Positions 15,593 to 23,438 of a stretch of 64,000 bases of DNA are shown here, piece after piece. A program made the translations under genes and the position numbers. The stretch is from the NCBI RefSeq assembly GCF_009299835.1, contig NZ_VKCZ01000003.1:124001-188000 (forward strand), in the 5' to 3' direction. Below the pieces are notes generated by a model. The model ran no database searches, was not told the origin of the DNA, and worked only from the letters and a program-made list of their open reading frames with translations. The DNA is from Microlunatus speluncae (GTDB taxonomy: Bacteria > Actinomycetota > Actinomycetes > Propionibacteriales > Propionibacteriaceae). The first letter of the stretch is position 1, and every line of letters begins with the position of its first letter.

Positions 15593-16939
15593 TCAGACGG
15601 TGGCGCCGGTGCGGAGCCAGGCGGTGCCGCGGGCGCGGAGCAGCAGGGTGATCATCCGGGCGATCATGTAGCCGGTCCAGGCGATCCAGAGCCAGATCAG
15701 GCCGGCCTGGTTGAGCCCGACGATGATCGCCAGCGGCGCGTACGCCAGCAGGGCGATCACCCCGGCCAGCGCGAGATAGCGGCCGTCGCCGGCACCGATC
15801 AGGATCCCGTCCAGTACGTAGACGACGCCGGCGATCGGCGTGATGACCACGACGACGATCAACACGCCGGCGATCAGGTCGATCACCGCGGCATCGGGGG
15901 TGAACAGTCCGACGTAGAGCGGCCGGGCGAGCAGCACGGCCACCCCGAACACCACGCCGCAGACCACGCCCCAGATGATCATCCGGCGCATCGCCGAGCG
16001 GCCGCGCTCGATCTGGCCGGCGCCGAGGTAGCTGCCGATGATCGCCTGCGCCGCGATCGCGATCGCGTCCAGGGCAAAGGCCAGCAGGGTCCACAGCGAG
16101 CCGACGACCTGATGCGCGGCCAGCGCGACGGCACCGCCGGTGGCCGCGACCATGGTGGTGATCGTGTAGCCGGCCTGCAGCGCCGCGGTCCGGGCGACCA
16201 GCCAGATCCCGGTCCGGGCCGCCGACAGGATGCCGCGCGGCCGGAACCGGAGCCGAGCATGATCACGCCGCGCGCCGCGGACCACCACGATGGCCAGGAT
16301 CACGGCGGCCCCGGTCTGGGCGATCAGGGTGCCGAGGGCGGAGCCGGCGATGCCCAGCCCGGCCCCGTACACCAGAAGGAAGTTCAGCCCGATGTTGACC
16401 AGGTTGGTGGCGATCACGACGTACAGCGGGGTCCGGGTGTCGTGCAGCCCGCGCAGCACGCCGGTGCTGGCCAGCACCAACAGCACCGACGGCAGACCCA
16501 GCGCGGCGACCCGCAGATAGGCCGTCGCCGCGGCGGTCACCTCCGGATCGGCCCGATAGATGCCCAGCACCGCGGGCATGATCAACTGCAGCAGCACACA
16601 GAGGACGATCCCGAGCAGGACGGCCAGCACCATGCCGTCCAGCCCGCCGGTCAGGGCTCCGGTCCGGTCCCCCGCGCCGAGCCGCCGGGCCACCGTGCTG
16701 GTGGTGCCGTAGGCCAGGAACACGCACAGCCCGATGATGAAGGCGAGCACGTTCGCGGCCAGGCCGAGCCCGGCCAACTGGGTGGTGCCGAGGTGGCCGA
16801 CGATGGCGGTGTCGGCGAGCAGCAGCAACGGCTCGGAGAGCAGGGTGGCGAAGGCGGGAATGGCGAGCGCGAAGATCTCCCGGTCCTGGGCGGTGAAGAA
16901 GCGCCGTAGACCCCTGGATTCGGAAGCCGGATTTCGCAT
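15593..16939 (-). CDS. MATE family efflux transporter
   Basis: 448 residues from the ATG at 16939; a TTG ten codons upstream is possible. Twelve helices are arranged as two homologous halves. The N-half signature IFALAIPAFATLLSEPLLLLADTAIVGHLGTTQLAGLGLA is classic for MATE exporters of the DinF-like branch, including the Asp and the GHLG loop. The equivalent segment of the second half is AGYTITTMVAATGGAVALAAHQVVG. It would export cationic drugs or metabolites in exchange for H+ or Na+. It ends against hairpin copy 2. Its upstream gap shares a region with the crgA 3' end that holds DnaA-box-like sequences. Confidence 0.9.
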   Translation of the reverse strand: MRNPASESRGLRRFFTAQDREIFALAIPAFATLLSEPLLLLADTAIVGHLGTTQLAGLGLAANVLAFIIGLCVFLAYGTTSTVARRLGAGDRTGALTGGLDGMVLAVLLGIVLCVLLQLIMPAVLGIYRADPEVTAAATAYLRVAALGLPSVLLVLASTGVLRGLHDTRTPLYVVIATNLVNIGLNFLLVYGAGLGIAGSALGTLIAQTGAAVILAIVVVRGARRDHARLRFRPRGILSAARTGIWLVARTAALQAGYTITTMVAATGGAVALAAHQVVGSLWTLLAFALDAIAIAAQAIIGSYLGAGQIERGRSAMRRMIIWGVVCGVVFGVAVLLARPLYVGLFTPDAAVIDLIAGVLIVVVVITPIAGVVYVLDGILIGAGDGRYLALAGVIALLAYAPLAIIVGLNQAGLIWLWIAWTGYMIARMITLLLRARGTAWLRTGATV

Positions 16940-17018
16940 CGAGGATATTCTCGCAGGTTCGGCCGACAACCGAACCCAGGTGGCCCGGGACTACCCGCCC
17001 GCCGAAGCTGCCCCGGTG

Positions 17019-17066
17019 TTGTCCACAGAGTTACCCCCAACTGTGGAGAATCACACCGGTGTGATT
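17019..17066. promoter_or_regulatory. Paired DnaA-box-like sites and a perfect 18-bp palindrome
   Basis: TTGTCCACA at 17019-17027 matches the actinobacterial DnaA box exactly. TGTGGAGAA at 17042-17050 is the inverted box TTCTCCACA with one mismatch. AATCACACCGGTGTGATT at 17049-17066 is a perfect 18-bp palindrome that reaches into the crgA stop codon. The 125-bp gap lies between the starts of the MATE gene and the end of crgA. Confidence 0.5.
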
Positions 17067-17352
17067 ACTTCCAGAGGGTGGCGATGATGAAGGCGCCGGC
17101 GAGGCCACCCATGCCGATCAGGATGTTCCAGTTGCCGAGCTCGGACATGATCGGGATGTTCTGCCCGGCCACGTAGTAGACGATCAGCCAGGCGACTCCC
17201 AGCAGGCCGACCGTGATGAAGGTCGGCGGGACCCAGCGCCGGCTGCTGGGTGCCTTGATCCGCTTGGTCGGCGTCGGTTTGGGCTTGTCTTCCGGAGACT
17301 TCTTCTGCCGCTTCTTCTCCACAGCGGTCTTCCGGGTTTTGGACTCGGGCAC
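17065..17352 (-). CDS. crgA: Cell division protein CrgA
   Basis: 95 residues from GTG 17352, preceded by an AGGAG Shine-Dalgarno; longer open codons upstream do not look like CrgA. A basic cytoplasmic N-terminus (ESKTRKTAVEKKRQKKSPED) is followed by the two CrgA helices (WVPPTFITVGLLGVAWLIVYYVAG and WNILIGMGGLAGAFIIATLWK) joined by QNIPIMSELGN. CrgA is a small septal membrane protein that recruits FtsI and FtsQ and influences Z-ring timing in Streptomyces and mycobacteria. Its place divergent from the DUF881 gene and next to trpG is the conserved actinobacterial order near dnaA. Confidence 0.95.
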   Translation of the reverse strand: MPESKTRKTAVEKKRQKKSPEDKPKPTPTKRIKAPSSRRWVPPTFITVGLLGVAWLIVYYVAGQNIPIMSELGNWNILIGMGGLAGAFIIATLWK

Positions 17353-17443
17353 GCGTACTCCTCGCTCGTTGCCGCCCAGGGTAGTCAGTGCAATGGGCCC
17401 GCGCCATTCTCGGCCTGACGGCGGCACCGATTATGGTCGGACC

Positions 17444-18271
17444 ATGGCGGTGCGACGGTCCCTGGGCGAGGTGCTCCGGCGGGTGACTCGGGTGCTGCAC
17501 CGCGCCCAGACCCGGCAGCAGATCACCGGTCCCGGCCGGCTGCTCGGCCGGACCGCAACCACCGTGCTCTGCCTGCTGGCCGGGCTGATGGTGGTCATCG
17601 GCGCCCTGAACGCCCGCGGCACCGATCTCCGCCCGGGCCGCAACACCGACCTGGTCAGCCTGGTCCAGTCCCAGTCCCGACACAACACCGACCTGGCGCA
17701 CCAGGTCACCGATCTGCGCCGCGAGGTCGACCGGCTGACCGAGGAGGAGACCGGGGTCGACCCGGAGCGCACCGCCGAGCTCGACCGGCAGTCCGACGCC
17801 GCCGGGATCAGCGCCGTGCACGGCCCGGCGGTCTCGGTCACCCTGGACGACGCCCCGGAGAGCGTGGCGGCCGAGGGTGTCGACGGCGATCTGCTCGTCG
17901 TGCACCAGCAGGACATCCAGGCGATCGTGAACCTGCTCTGGCAGTCCGGGGCGGAGGCGATGACGATCCAGGGCCAGCGGGTGATCTCGACGACCGGGGT
18001 CAAGTGCGTCGGCAACACGGTGGTGCTGCACGGCATTCCGTACGCGCCGCCGTACGTGATCAAGGCCATCGGCGACCGCGGCCGGCTCGAGTCCGGCCTG
18101 GCGACCTCGGAGTTCGTCACGGTCTTCCAGCGCTACGTCGACGCGTACGGCATGGTCTATCAGACCGGCTTCGAGGCCGACGCTCAGTTCCCGGCCTACC
18201 ACGGCTCGATGGAGTTGCGGCACGCCCGCTCCCTCGCCGGCGGTCCGAGCGAGACCCCGGGAAACCGCTGA
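17444..18271 (+). CDS. DUF881 family protein
   Basis: 275 residues. A basic cytoplasmic tail and one signal-anchor helix (TTVLCLLAGLMVVIGALNARG) are followed by a short coiled coil (LVSLVQSQSRHNTDLAHQVTDLRREVDRL) and the extracytoplasmic DUF881 domain. Domain signatures are GPAVSVTLDDAP, LLVVHQQDIQAIVNLLWQSGAEAMTIQGQRVISTTGVKCVGNTVVLHG and YAPPYVIKAIGD. Function is unknown; the family is tied to division and sporulation loci in Gram-positives. Its place between crgA and trpG is conserved in actinobacteria. ATG 17444 was selected because the anchor helix should lie close to the N-terminus. Confidence 0.85.
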   Translation: MAVRRSLGEVLRRVTRVLHRAQTRQQITGPGRLLGRTATTVLCLLAGLMVVIGALNARGTDLRPGRNTDLVSLVQSQSRHNTDLAHQVTDLRREVDRLTEEETGVDPERTAELDRQSDAAGISAVHGPAVSVTLDDAPESVAAEGVDGDLLVVHQQDIQAIVNLLWQSGAEAMTIQGQRVISTTGVKCVGNTVVLHGIPYAPPYVIKAIGDRGRLESGLATSEFVTVFQRYVDAYGMVYQTGFEADAQFPAYHGSMELRHARSLAGGPSETPGNR

Positions 18272-18312
18272 CCGACCGGCACGATCCCGGGCCGATGAGG
18301 AACAATGGTCCG

Positions 18313-18951
18313 GTGCCCGTGAAGATCCTCGTCGTCGACAACTACGACTCCTTCGTCTACAACCTGGTGCAGTATCTGGCCCAGATCGGAGCCGAGGTCG
18401 AGGTCTGGCGCAACGACGACCGACGGTTCGACGATCCCGACTTCGTCGACGGATTCGCGGGCATCCTGCTGTCGCCCGGCCCCGGCACCCCGGAGTCGGC
18501 CGGCGTCTGCGTGCGACTGGTCACCGAGTACGCCGGCCGGCTGCCGATCTTCGGCGTCTGCCTCGGCTTGCAGGCGATCGGCGTCGCGTACGGCGGCGTG
18601 GTCGACCGGGCCCCGGAACTTCTGCACGGCAAGACGTCCCGGGTGGTGCATGCCGGGGACGGCGTGCTGGCCGGGTTGCCGTCGCCGTTCACCGCGACCC
18701 GCTACCACTCGCTGGCGATCATGCCCGAGACGCTGCCCGAGGTGCTGGAGGTGACGGCGCGCACGGACGAGGGCGTGATCATGGCCGCCCGGCACCGGTC
18801 GCTGCCGGTCGAGGCGGTGCAGTTCCATCCCGAGTCGGTGCTGACCGAGGGCGGCTACCAGTTGCTGGCCAACTGGCTCGCGGTCTGCGGTGACGCCGAC
18901 GCCCCGGCCCGCGCGGTCGGCCTCGCCCCGCTGATGTCCGCCGGGGCCTGA
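18313..18951 (+). CDS. trpG: Class I glutamine amidotransferase, anthranilate/aminodeoxychorismate synthase component II
   Basis: 212 residues. The nucleophile is Cys83 in FGVCLGLQAIG, and the His/Glu pair is in FHPESVL (His171, Glu173); the oxyanion motif LLSPGPGTPESAG is intact. It delivers ammonia from glutamine to a chorismate-using partner, giving anthranilate (TrpE partner) or aminodeoxychorismate (PabB partner). In actinobacteria this single locus may serve either pathway, and the partner is not in the window. GTG 18313 was chosen because GAGGAA lies about 11 bases upstream; ATG 18295 is an alternative. It is 41 bp downstream of the DUF881 gene, as in mycobacteria. Confidence 0.9.
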   Translation: MPVKILVVDNYDSFVYNLVQYLAQIGAEVEVWRNDDRRFDDPDFVDGFAGILLSPGPGTPESAGVCVRLVTEYAGRLPIFGVCLGLQAIGVAYGGVVDRAPELLHGKTSRVVHAGDGVLAGLPSPFTATRYHSLAIMPETLPEVLEVTARTDEGVIMAARHRSLPVEAVQFHPESVLTEGGYQLLANWLAVCGDADAPARAVGLAPLMSAGA

Positions 18952-18982
18952 AACCCGGGCAGCTTCATGAACCGACCGGGGC

Positions 18983-19396
18983 TCAGGCGCGGCGGGGCGG
19001 GCGGGTCATGAAGGTGTGGTCGGGCTCGGCGAAGCCGTAGGAACGGTAGAGCTCGTGGGCGTCGGCGGTGAAGAGGGTCCAGCGGAAGGCGGCGCCGGGG
19101 CCGTTGTCGATCATGGTCGAGATCAGGCGGCGGCCGAGGCCGAGGCCGCGGTGTTCGGGCAGCACGTACACGTCGGCGAGGTAGGCGTCGGAGACCCCGT
19201 CCGAGACGGCGCGGGCGAAGGCGACCTGCTCGCCGGTCTTGTCGCTGTAACCGCCGATCACCCGCCAGGCGCTCGCCAGCTGCCGCTCCAGATCGTCCCG
19301 GCTCCGCCACCGGCCCCAGTAGGCGTCGGTGGACAGGAACGACCAGATGGCGTCGACATCCAGCCGGCTCGGGTCGTCGTCGAACTCGTACGTCAT
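18983..19396 (-). CDS. GNAT family N-acetyltransferase
   Basis: 137 residues starting MTYEFDDDPSRLDVDAIWSFLS. The acetyl-CoA binding motif A is clear: LADVYVLPEHRGLGLGRRLISTMID, with the Q/RxxGxG/A loop HRGLGLG, followed by FTADAHELYRSYGF (motif B, with the conserved Tyr). This resembles the family annotated as GNAT N-acetyltransferase with an N-terminal WxxS-xxYWGRWR segment. The acceptor is unknown. An AAGGA Shine-Dalgarno precedes ATG 19396. It is the first of three genes that separate trpG from pknB here, and it is divergent from the amidohydrolase. Confidence 0.85.
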   Translation of the reverse strand: MTYEFDDDPSRLDVDAIWSFLSTDAYWGRWRSRDDLERQLASAWRVIGGYSDKTGEQVAFARAVSDGVSDAYLADVYVLPEHRGLGLGRRLISTMIDNGPGAAFRWTLFTADAHELYRSYGFAEPDHTFMTRPPRRA

Positions 19397-19436
19397 CGGC
19401 ACATCCTTGCAGCCGTCCGCCGTCGTACGCTGCCTT

Positions 19437-20657
19437 ATGATCATCGATCTTGCGGCGGTCTATCGCGACCTGCACGCGAACCCCGAGCTGTCCTTCCAGG
19501 AGCATCGCACCGCGGGCATCGTCGCCGCGGCGCTTGATCGACTCGGCCTCGCGGTCACGTCCGGCATCGGTGGCACCGGCGTGGTCGGCGTGCTGGAGAA
19601 CGGCGCCGGCCCGACCGTCCTGCTGCGCGCGGATATGGACGGGCTGCCGGTCGAGGAGCAGACCGGATTGCCGTACGCCAGCACGGCCCGCGGCACCGAT
19701 CACGAGGGCCACGAGGTGCCGGTGATGCACGCCTGCGGGCACGACGTCCACGTCACCTGCCTGCTCGGCGCGACCGAACGGTTGACCGCCGACCGCACCG
19801 CCTGGTCGGGCACGCTCGTCGTCCTGTTCCAGCCGGCCGAGGAGTGGGGCGGCGGCGCCGAGACGATGGTCGCCGACGGGCTGTTCGATCGGGTGCCGCG
19901 GCCCGACGTGGTGCTGGGTCAGCACGTCGCGCCGTTCCCGGCCGGCTTCGTCGGGTTGCGCCCGGGGCCGGCGATGGCCGGTGCGGACTCGCTGACGATC
20001 GTGTTGCACGGCACCGGCGGCCACGGCTCCCGGCCGGAGACGACCGTCGACCCGGTCTATCTGGCGGCCTCGACGACGGTCCGGTTGCAGGGCATCGTCG
20101 CGCGGGAGGTGGCCCCGGCCGACGCCGCGGTAGTCACCGTCGGCCAGCTTCATGCCGGCACCAAGAACAACATCATCCCGCCCGACGCCCGACTCGGGCT
20201 CACCGTCCGGACCTTCGACGAGGCCGTCCGGACCAAGGTGCTCGCCGCGATCGAACGGATCGTCACCGCCGAGGCGGCCGCCGCCAACGCGCCGAAGCCG
20301 CCCGAGATCACACACGAGGAGCGGTTCCCGGTGACCGTGAACGACCCGGCGGCAACCGCCCGGACCGCCGCCGCGCTGCGGGCCGCGGTGGGCCCGGACC
20401 GAGTGGTCGATCCGGGCATCGTCTCGGGCAGCGAGGACGTCGGCGTGCTCGCCACCGCCGCCGGGGTGCCGCTGGTCTACTGGTTCCTCGGCGGGTCGGA
20501 TCCGGCGCTGTTCGGCGACGCGCTGAGCACCGGCCGGATGCCGGAGGACCTGCCGTCCAACCACTCGCCGTTCTTCGCGCCGCTGATCGAGCCGACGCTG
20601 GAGGTCGGGGTCTCGACCCTGGTCGCCGCGGCCCGGGAGTGGCTCGGCACGCCGTAA
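19437..20657 (+). CDS. M20 family amidohydrolase (hippurate hydrolase/IAA-amino-acid hydrolase type)
   Basis: 406 residues. Metal-binding features of M20D peptidases are all visible: HANPELSFQEHRTA near the start, LRADMDGLPVEEQTGLPYAS, the ligand cluster MHACGHDVHVT, and FQPAEEWGGGAETMVADGLF carrying the catalytic and bridging Glu pair. GTGGHGSRPETTVDP is in the dimerisation domain and SGSEDVG is near the C-terminus. The family hydrolyses N-acyl or N-aroyl amino acids. The specific substrate is not known. Start ATG 19437 is 40 bp from the divergent GNAT start. Confidence 0.9.
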   Translation: MIIDLAAVYRDLHANPELSFQEHRTAGIVAAALDRLGLAVTSGIGGTGVVGVLENGAGPTVLLRADMDGLPVEEQTGLPYASTARGTDHEGHEVPVMHACGHDVHVTCLLGATERLTADRTAWSGTLVVLFQPAEEWGGGAETMVADGLFDRVPRPDVVLGQHVAPFPAGFVGLRPGPAMAGADSLTIVLHGTGGHGSRPETTVDPVYLAASTTVRLQGIVAREVAPADAAVVTVGQLHAGTKNNIIPPDARLGLTVRTFDEAVRTKVLAAIERIVTAEAAAANAPKPPEITHEERFPVTVNDPAATARTAAALRAAVGPDRVVDPGIVSGSEDVGVLATAAGVPLVYWFLGGSDPALFGDALSTGRMPEDLPSNHSPFFAPLIEPTLEVGVSTLVAAAREWLGTP

Positions 20658-20663
20658 CCGTAA

Positions 20664-20696
20664 TTATCGAACATAAAGACGAATAGTAGCTATGCT
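20664..20696 (+). promoter_or_regulatory. Possible promoter for a leaderless alkB transcript
   Basis: An AT-rich island unusual for this window holds TTATCG (20664-20669) and TAGCTA (20687-20692) separated by 17 bp, about ten bases before the ATG at 20703. Transcription from it would begin at or near the start codon. Weak match; listed as a candidate. Confidence 0.35.
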
Positions 20697-20702
20697 GGGG
20701 GC

Positions 20703-21347
20703 ATGACGGCAATTCCTACCCTCGAGCCGGCCCTGCAGGGTTCCCTGTTCGACCTGGGGACGATCGGGCTGGCGCCGCTGCACGAGACGATCACCCGCGA
20801 GGAGCTCGGTCGCGGCGCCTGGGTCGACGTGCTGCCGGGCTGGCTGAGCGGTGCCGACCTGCTCTATCAGGCGCTGGTCGAAGACGTTCCGTGGTACGCG
20901 GAGCGCCGGCAGATGTATGACCGGGTGGTCGACGTGCCCCGGCTGCTCTGCTTCTACGACGAGCAGACTCCGCTGCCGCACCCGGTGCTGACCGAGGCGC
21001 GGGACGCCCTGTCCGCCCACTATGCGGCCGAGCTGGGCGAATCGTTCCGCACCGCGGGCCTCTGCCTCTACCGGGACGGGCGGGATTCGGTGGCCTGGCA
21101 CGGCGACACGATCGGCCGCGGCAAGAACGAGGACACGATGGTCGCGATCTTGTCGGTCGGCTCGGCCCGCTCGCTGCTGCTCCGGCCGCGTGGCGGCGGC
21201 GTGACGATCAAGAAGAGCCTGGCCCCCGGCGACCTGATCGTGATGGGTGGCAGTTGCCAGCGCACCTGGGAGCACGCCATCCCGAAGACCGCCCGCCCGG
21301 TCGGCCCCCGGATCAGCATCCAGTTCCGCCCCCGCGGCGTCCGCTGA
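20703..21347 (+). CDS. AlkB-family 2-oxoglutarate/Fe(II) dioxygenase
   Basis: 214 residues. The iron triad is present: HxD in SVAWHGDTIGRG (His133, Asp135) and the distal His191 in RTWEHAIPK. 2-oxoglutarate is held by the RxSxxFR motif in GPRISIQFRPR. Such enzymes remove alkyl lesions (1-methyladenine, 3-methylcytosine) from DNA or RNA by oxidative demethylation. The length and the LGTIGLAPLHETITREELGRGAWVDVLPGWL N-terminus place it with short actinobacterial AlkB-like proteins rather than with E. coli AlkB. It is a single gene behind an AT-rich promoter-like stretch, convergent with pknB across a repeat pair. Confidence 0.88.
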   Translation: MTAIPTLEPALQGSLFDLGTIGLAPLHETITREELGRGAWVDVLPGWLSGADLLYQALVEDVPWYAERRQMYDRVVDVPRLLCFYDEQTPLPHPVLTEARDALSAHYAAELGESFRTAGLCLYRDGRDSVAWHGDTIGRGKNEDTMVAILSVGSARSLLLRPRGGGVTIKKSLAPGDLIVMGGSCQRTWEHAIPKTARPVGPRISIQFRPRGVR

Positions 21348-21378
21348 CCAAGCCGGATCGGTCACCTTCTGGTCGACG

Positions 21379-21442
21379 CTCCCTGAGCCCGTCGAAGGGC
21401 AGGCCCGTTGATCGCCCTGGTCCTTCGACAGGCTCAGGAAAC
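21379..21442. repeat. Inverted pair of REP-like repeats between alkB and pknB
   Basis: CCCTGAGCCCGTCGAAGGG (21381-21399) is followed 20 bp later by its inverse CCTTCGACAGGCTCAGG (21422-21438). The pair can fold into a long stem and sits exactly between two convergent genes, so it may act as a bidirectional terminator. Confidence 0.8.
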
Positions 21443-21447
21443 GGCGG

Positions 21448-23319
21448 TCAGCCGTCGGAGTCGGAGTCGGAATCCGCGTCGGCGTCGATGTCCCCCGGCG
21501 ACTGGGAGTTGCTCGGCGGCGTGGAACTCGAGCCCGACGGGTCCGGTGAGGACGGCGGCGGCGACGATTGCTCCGGCGTGACCGCCTTGTAGACCGTGAT
21601 GGTCTCGCCGCGGGGGAGCATGGTCTCGGCCTTCGGATCCTGATCGACGATGGTGTCCGGCGGGGCGTCCGTGGTCTCGCGGTTCTCGACCTTGATCTTG
21701 AACCCCCGGTCCTCCGCCGCCTGCTCGGCGCTCTCCACGGTCCGGCCGACCAGGTCGGGCACCTCGGACTCGCCGGTGGCGACGGTCAGCGTCACCGTGG
21801 TGCCGAGGTCATGGGTCGAGCCCTCCTTCGGGCTCACGTCGAGCACCTCGCCGGCCTTGGCGTCGTCGGGCTCGTCGGTGGCTTCCTCGACCTCGACATC
21901 GAACTTGAGCTTCTCCAGCGCCTTCTGGGCATCCTCGCGGTCCTTGCCGACCAGGTTGTCCGGGATCTGCACCTGCTTCGGTCCGACGTTGATCTCGATC
22001 GTGACCGTCGACCCCTCGTCGATCTCTTCGCCGTCGTCCGGGGTCTGCTTGGTGACCGTGTTGAGCGTGCCGTCGCTCTTGCCGGCGACCTCCTTGACGT
22101 CCACCTTGAGATTCTCGTTGGTCAGCATGCTCTCCGCGGCCTCCTTCGTGAAGCCGAGCACCCGGGGCACCTTCACCTTCGGCACCTGCGGCGTCGGCGT
22201 GAACGACGGAGACTGGTTCGCTCCCGGGTTGCCGCCCGGGTTGCTGAAGCTGTAGAGCGCGAAGGCCACCCCGGCGACCAGCAGCACGGCCAGGCCGACG
22301 ATGAAGACGATCAGGCCCGCTCGGTTCTTGGGCTCCTCGTCCTCGTCGTCGAAGTCGTCGTCCAGCGGATCGGGCTCGGGCTGCGTCGCCGGCACCACCG
22401 GCACCGAGGGCACCACCCGGGTGGCGCCGTTGTCGTCCGCCGGGATCGGCGGCACCATCGCGGTCGCCTGCTGCCCCGACAACACCCGGGCCATGTCCCG
22501 CCACATCTCCCGCGCCGACTGGTAGCGGTCGTCCGGGCTCTTGGCCAGCGCCTTCAGGGTGATCGCGTCGATGTCCGGGGTGATCACCGGATCGAGGTCG
22601 CTCGGCGCCATCGGCATCTCGCGGACGTGCTGGTACGCGACGCTGACCGGCGACTCACCGACGAACGGGGGCCGGCCGACCAGCAGCTCGAACAGCAGGC
22701 AGCCGGCCGAGTAGATGTCGCTGCGGGCGTCAACGGTCTCGCCGCGGGCCTGCTCCGGCGACAGATACTGGGCGGTGCCGATCACGGCGGCGGTCTGGGT
22801 CATCGTGGCCGAGGTGTCGGCGACCGCACGGGCGATGCCGAAGTCCATCACCTTGATCTGGCCGGTGCGGGTCAGCATCACGTTCGCGGGCTTGATGTCG
22901 CGGTGGATGATGCCGGCCTTGTGGCTGTAGCTCAGCGCGTCGAGCACGCCCTGGGTCAGTTCCAGCGCCCGCTCGGGCAGGATCTTGCGGCCGTCCCGGA
23001 GCACGTCGCGCAGGGTCTGACCCTCGACCAGCTCCATCACGATGTACGGCACCGAGACGCCGGTGTGCTGATCCGGTTCCTCGCCGGTGTCGTACACGGC
23101 AACGATGGTCGGATGGTTCAGGCCGGCGGCCGACTGGGCCTCCCGCCGGAACCGGGCTTGGAATGTCGGATCGGTGGCCAGGTCAGCCCGCAGTTGCTTC
23201 ACCGCCACCGGACGGCCGAGTCGGGTGTCCATGGCGCGCCAAACCTCCGCCATGCCGCCCCGCCCCAGCAAACCCTCCAGCTGGTAGCGCCCGCCGACCA
23301 TCCCTTGGTCGCCTGTCAT
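21448..23319 (-). CDS. pknB: PASTA-domain serine/threonine protein kinase PknB
   Basis: 623 residues. Kinase domain about 10-270: GRGGMAEVW loop, catalytic Lys41 (VAVKQL), HRDIKPAN (Asp141), DFG (Asp159), and activation loop TSATMTQTAAVIGTAQYLSPEQA with the expected Thr pair. A disordered juxtamembrane segment leads to one helix (GLIVFIVGLAVLLVAGVAFAL). Three extracytoplasmic PASTA domains follow (VKVPRVLGFTKEAAESML, VQIPDNLVGKDREDAQKAL, SEVPDLVGRTVESAEQAA). After the last PASTA is a Ser/Pro-rich tail ending in a D/S-D run (DIDADADSDSDSDG), which is not usual. PknB senses muropeptides/lipid II and controls wall synthesis and division. ATG 23319 follows AAAGGA. It lies downstream of the mini-ORF and pbpA. 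Confidence 0.95.
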   Translation of the reverse strand: MTGDQGMVGGRYQLEGLLGRGGMAEVWRAMDTRLGRPVAVKQLRADLATDPTFQARFRREAQSAAGLNHPTIVAVYDTGEEPDQHTGVSVPYIVMELVEGQTLRDVLRDGRKILPERALELTQGVLDALSYSHKAGIIHRDIKPANVMLTRTGQIKVMDFGIARAVADTSATMTQTAAVIGTAQYLSPEQARGETVDARSDIYSAGCLLFELLVGRPPFVGESPVSVAYQHVREMPMAPSDLDPVITPDIDAITLKALAKSPDDRYQSAREMWRDMARVLSGQQATAMVPPIPADDNGATRVVPSVPVVPATQPEPDPLDDDFDDEDEEPKNRAGLIVFIVGLAVLLVAGVAFALYSFSNPGGNPGANQSPSFTPTPQVPKVKVPRVLGFTKEAAESMLTNENLKVDVKEVAGKSDGTLNTVTKQTPDDGEEIDEGSTVTIEINVGPKQVQIPDNLVGKDREDAQKALEKLKFDVEVEEATDEPDDAKAGEVLDVSPKEGSTHDLGTTVTLTVATGESEVPDLVGRTVESAEQAAEDRGFKIKVENRETTDAPPDTIVDQDPKAETMLPRGETITVYKAVTPEQSSPPPSSPDPSGSSSTPPSNSQSPGDIDADADSDSDSDG

Positions 23320-23438
23320 CGCATTCCTTTCTCGACCCCGTGCCATTCTGGGGTACCGGCGGCCCGAGTGCTAACCCGCACTCCGTCTTCGTGGGCCAGG
23401 TCTTCGTTCGTGGCGGTGTGCCGCGCGAGCATGGTCAT
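23316..23438 (-). CDS. 40-residue mini-ORF bridging pbpA and pknB
   Basis: The ATG (23438-23436) overlaps the pbpA stop as ATGA. Forty codons later the TGA (23318-23316) overlaps the pknB ATG as ATGA. The peptide MTMLARHTATNEDLAHEDGV... is soluble, has no hydrophobic helix and resembles nothing I know. Junctions of this kind usually mean translational coupling, so the ORF may mainly carry ribosomes to pknB; its last codons contain the pknB Shine-Dalgarno (AAAGGA). In mycobacteria this position holds the second kinase gene pknA, which is absent here. It could equally be a chance open frame in a 115-bp spacer. Confidence 0.45.
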   Translation of the reverse strand: MTMLARHTATNEDLAHEDGVRVSTRAAGTPEWHGVEKGMR

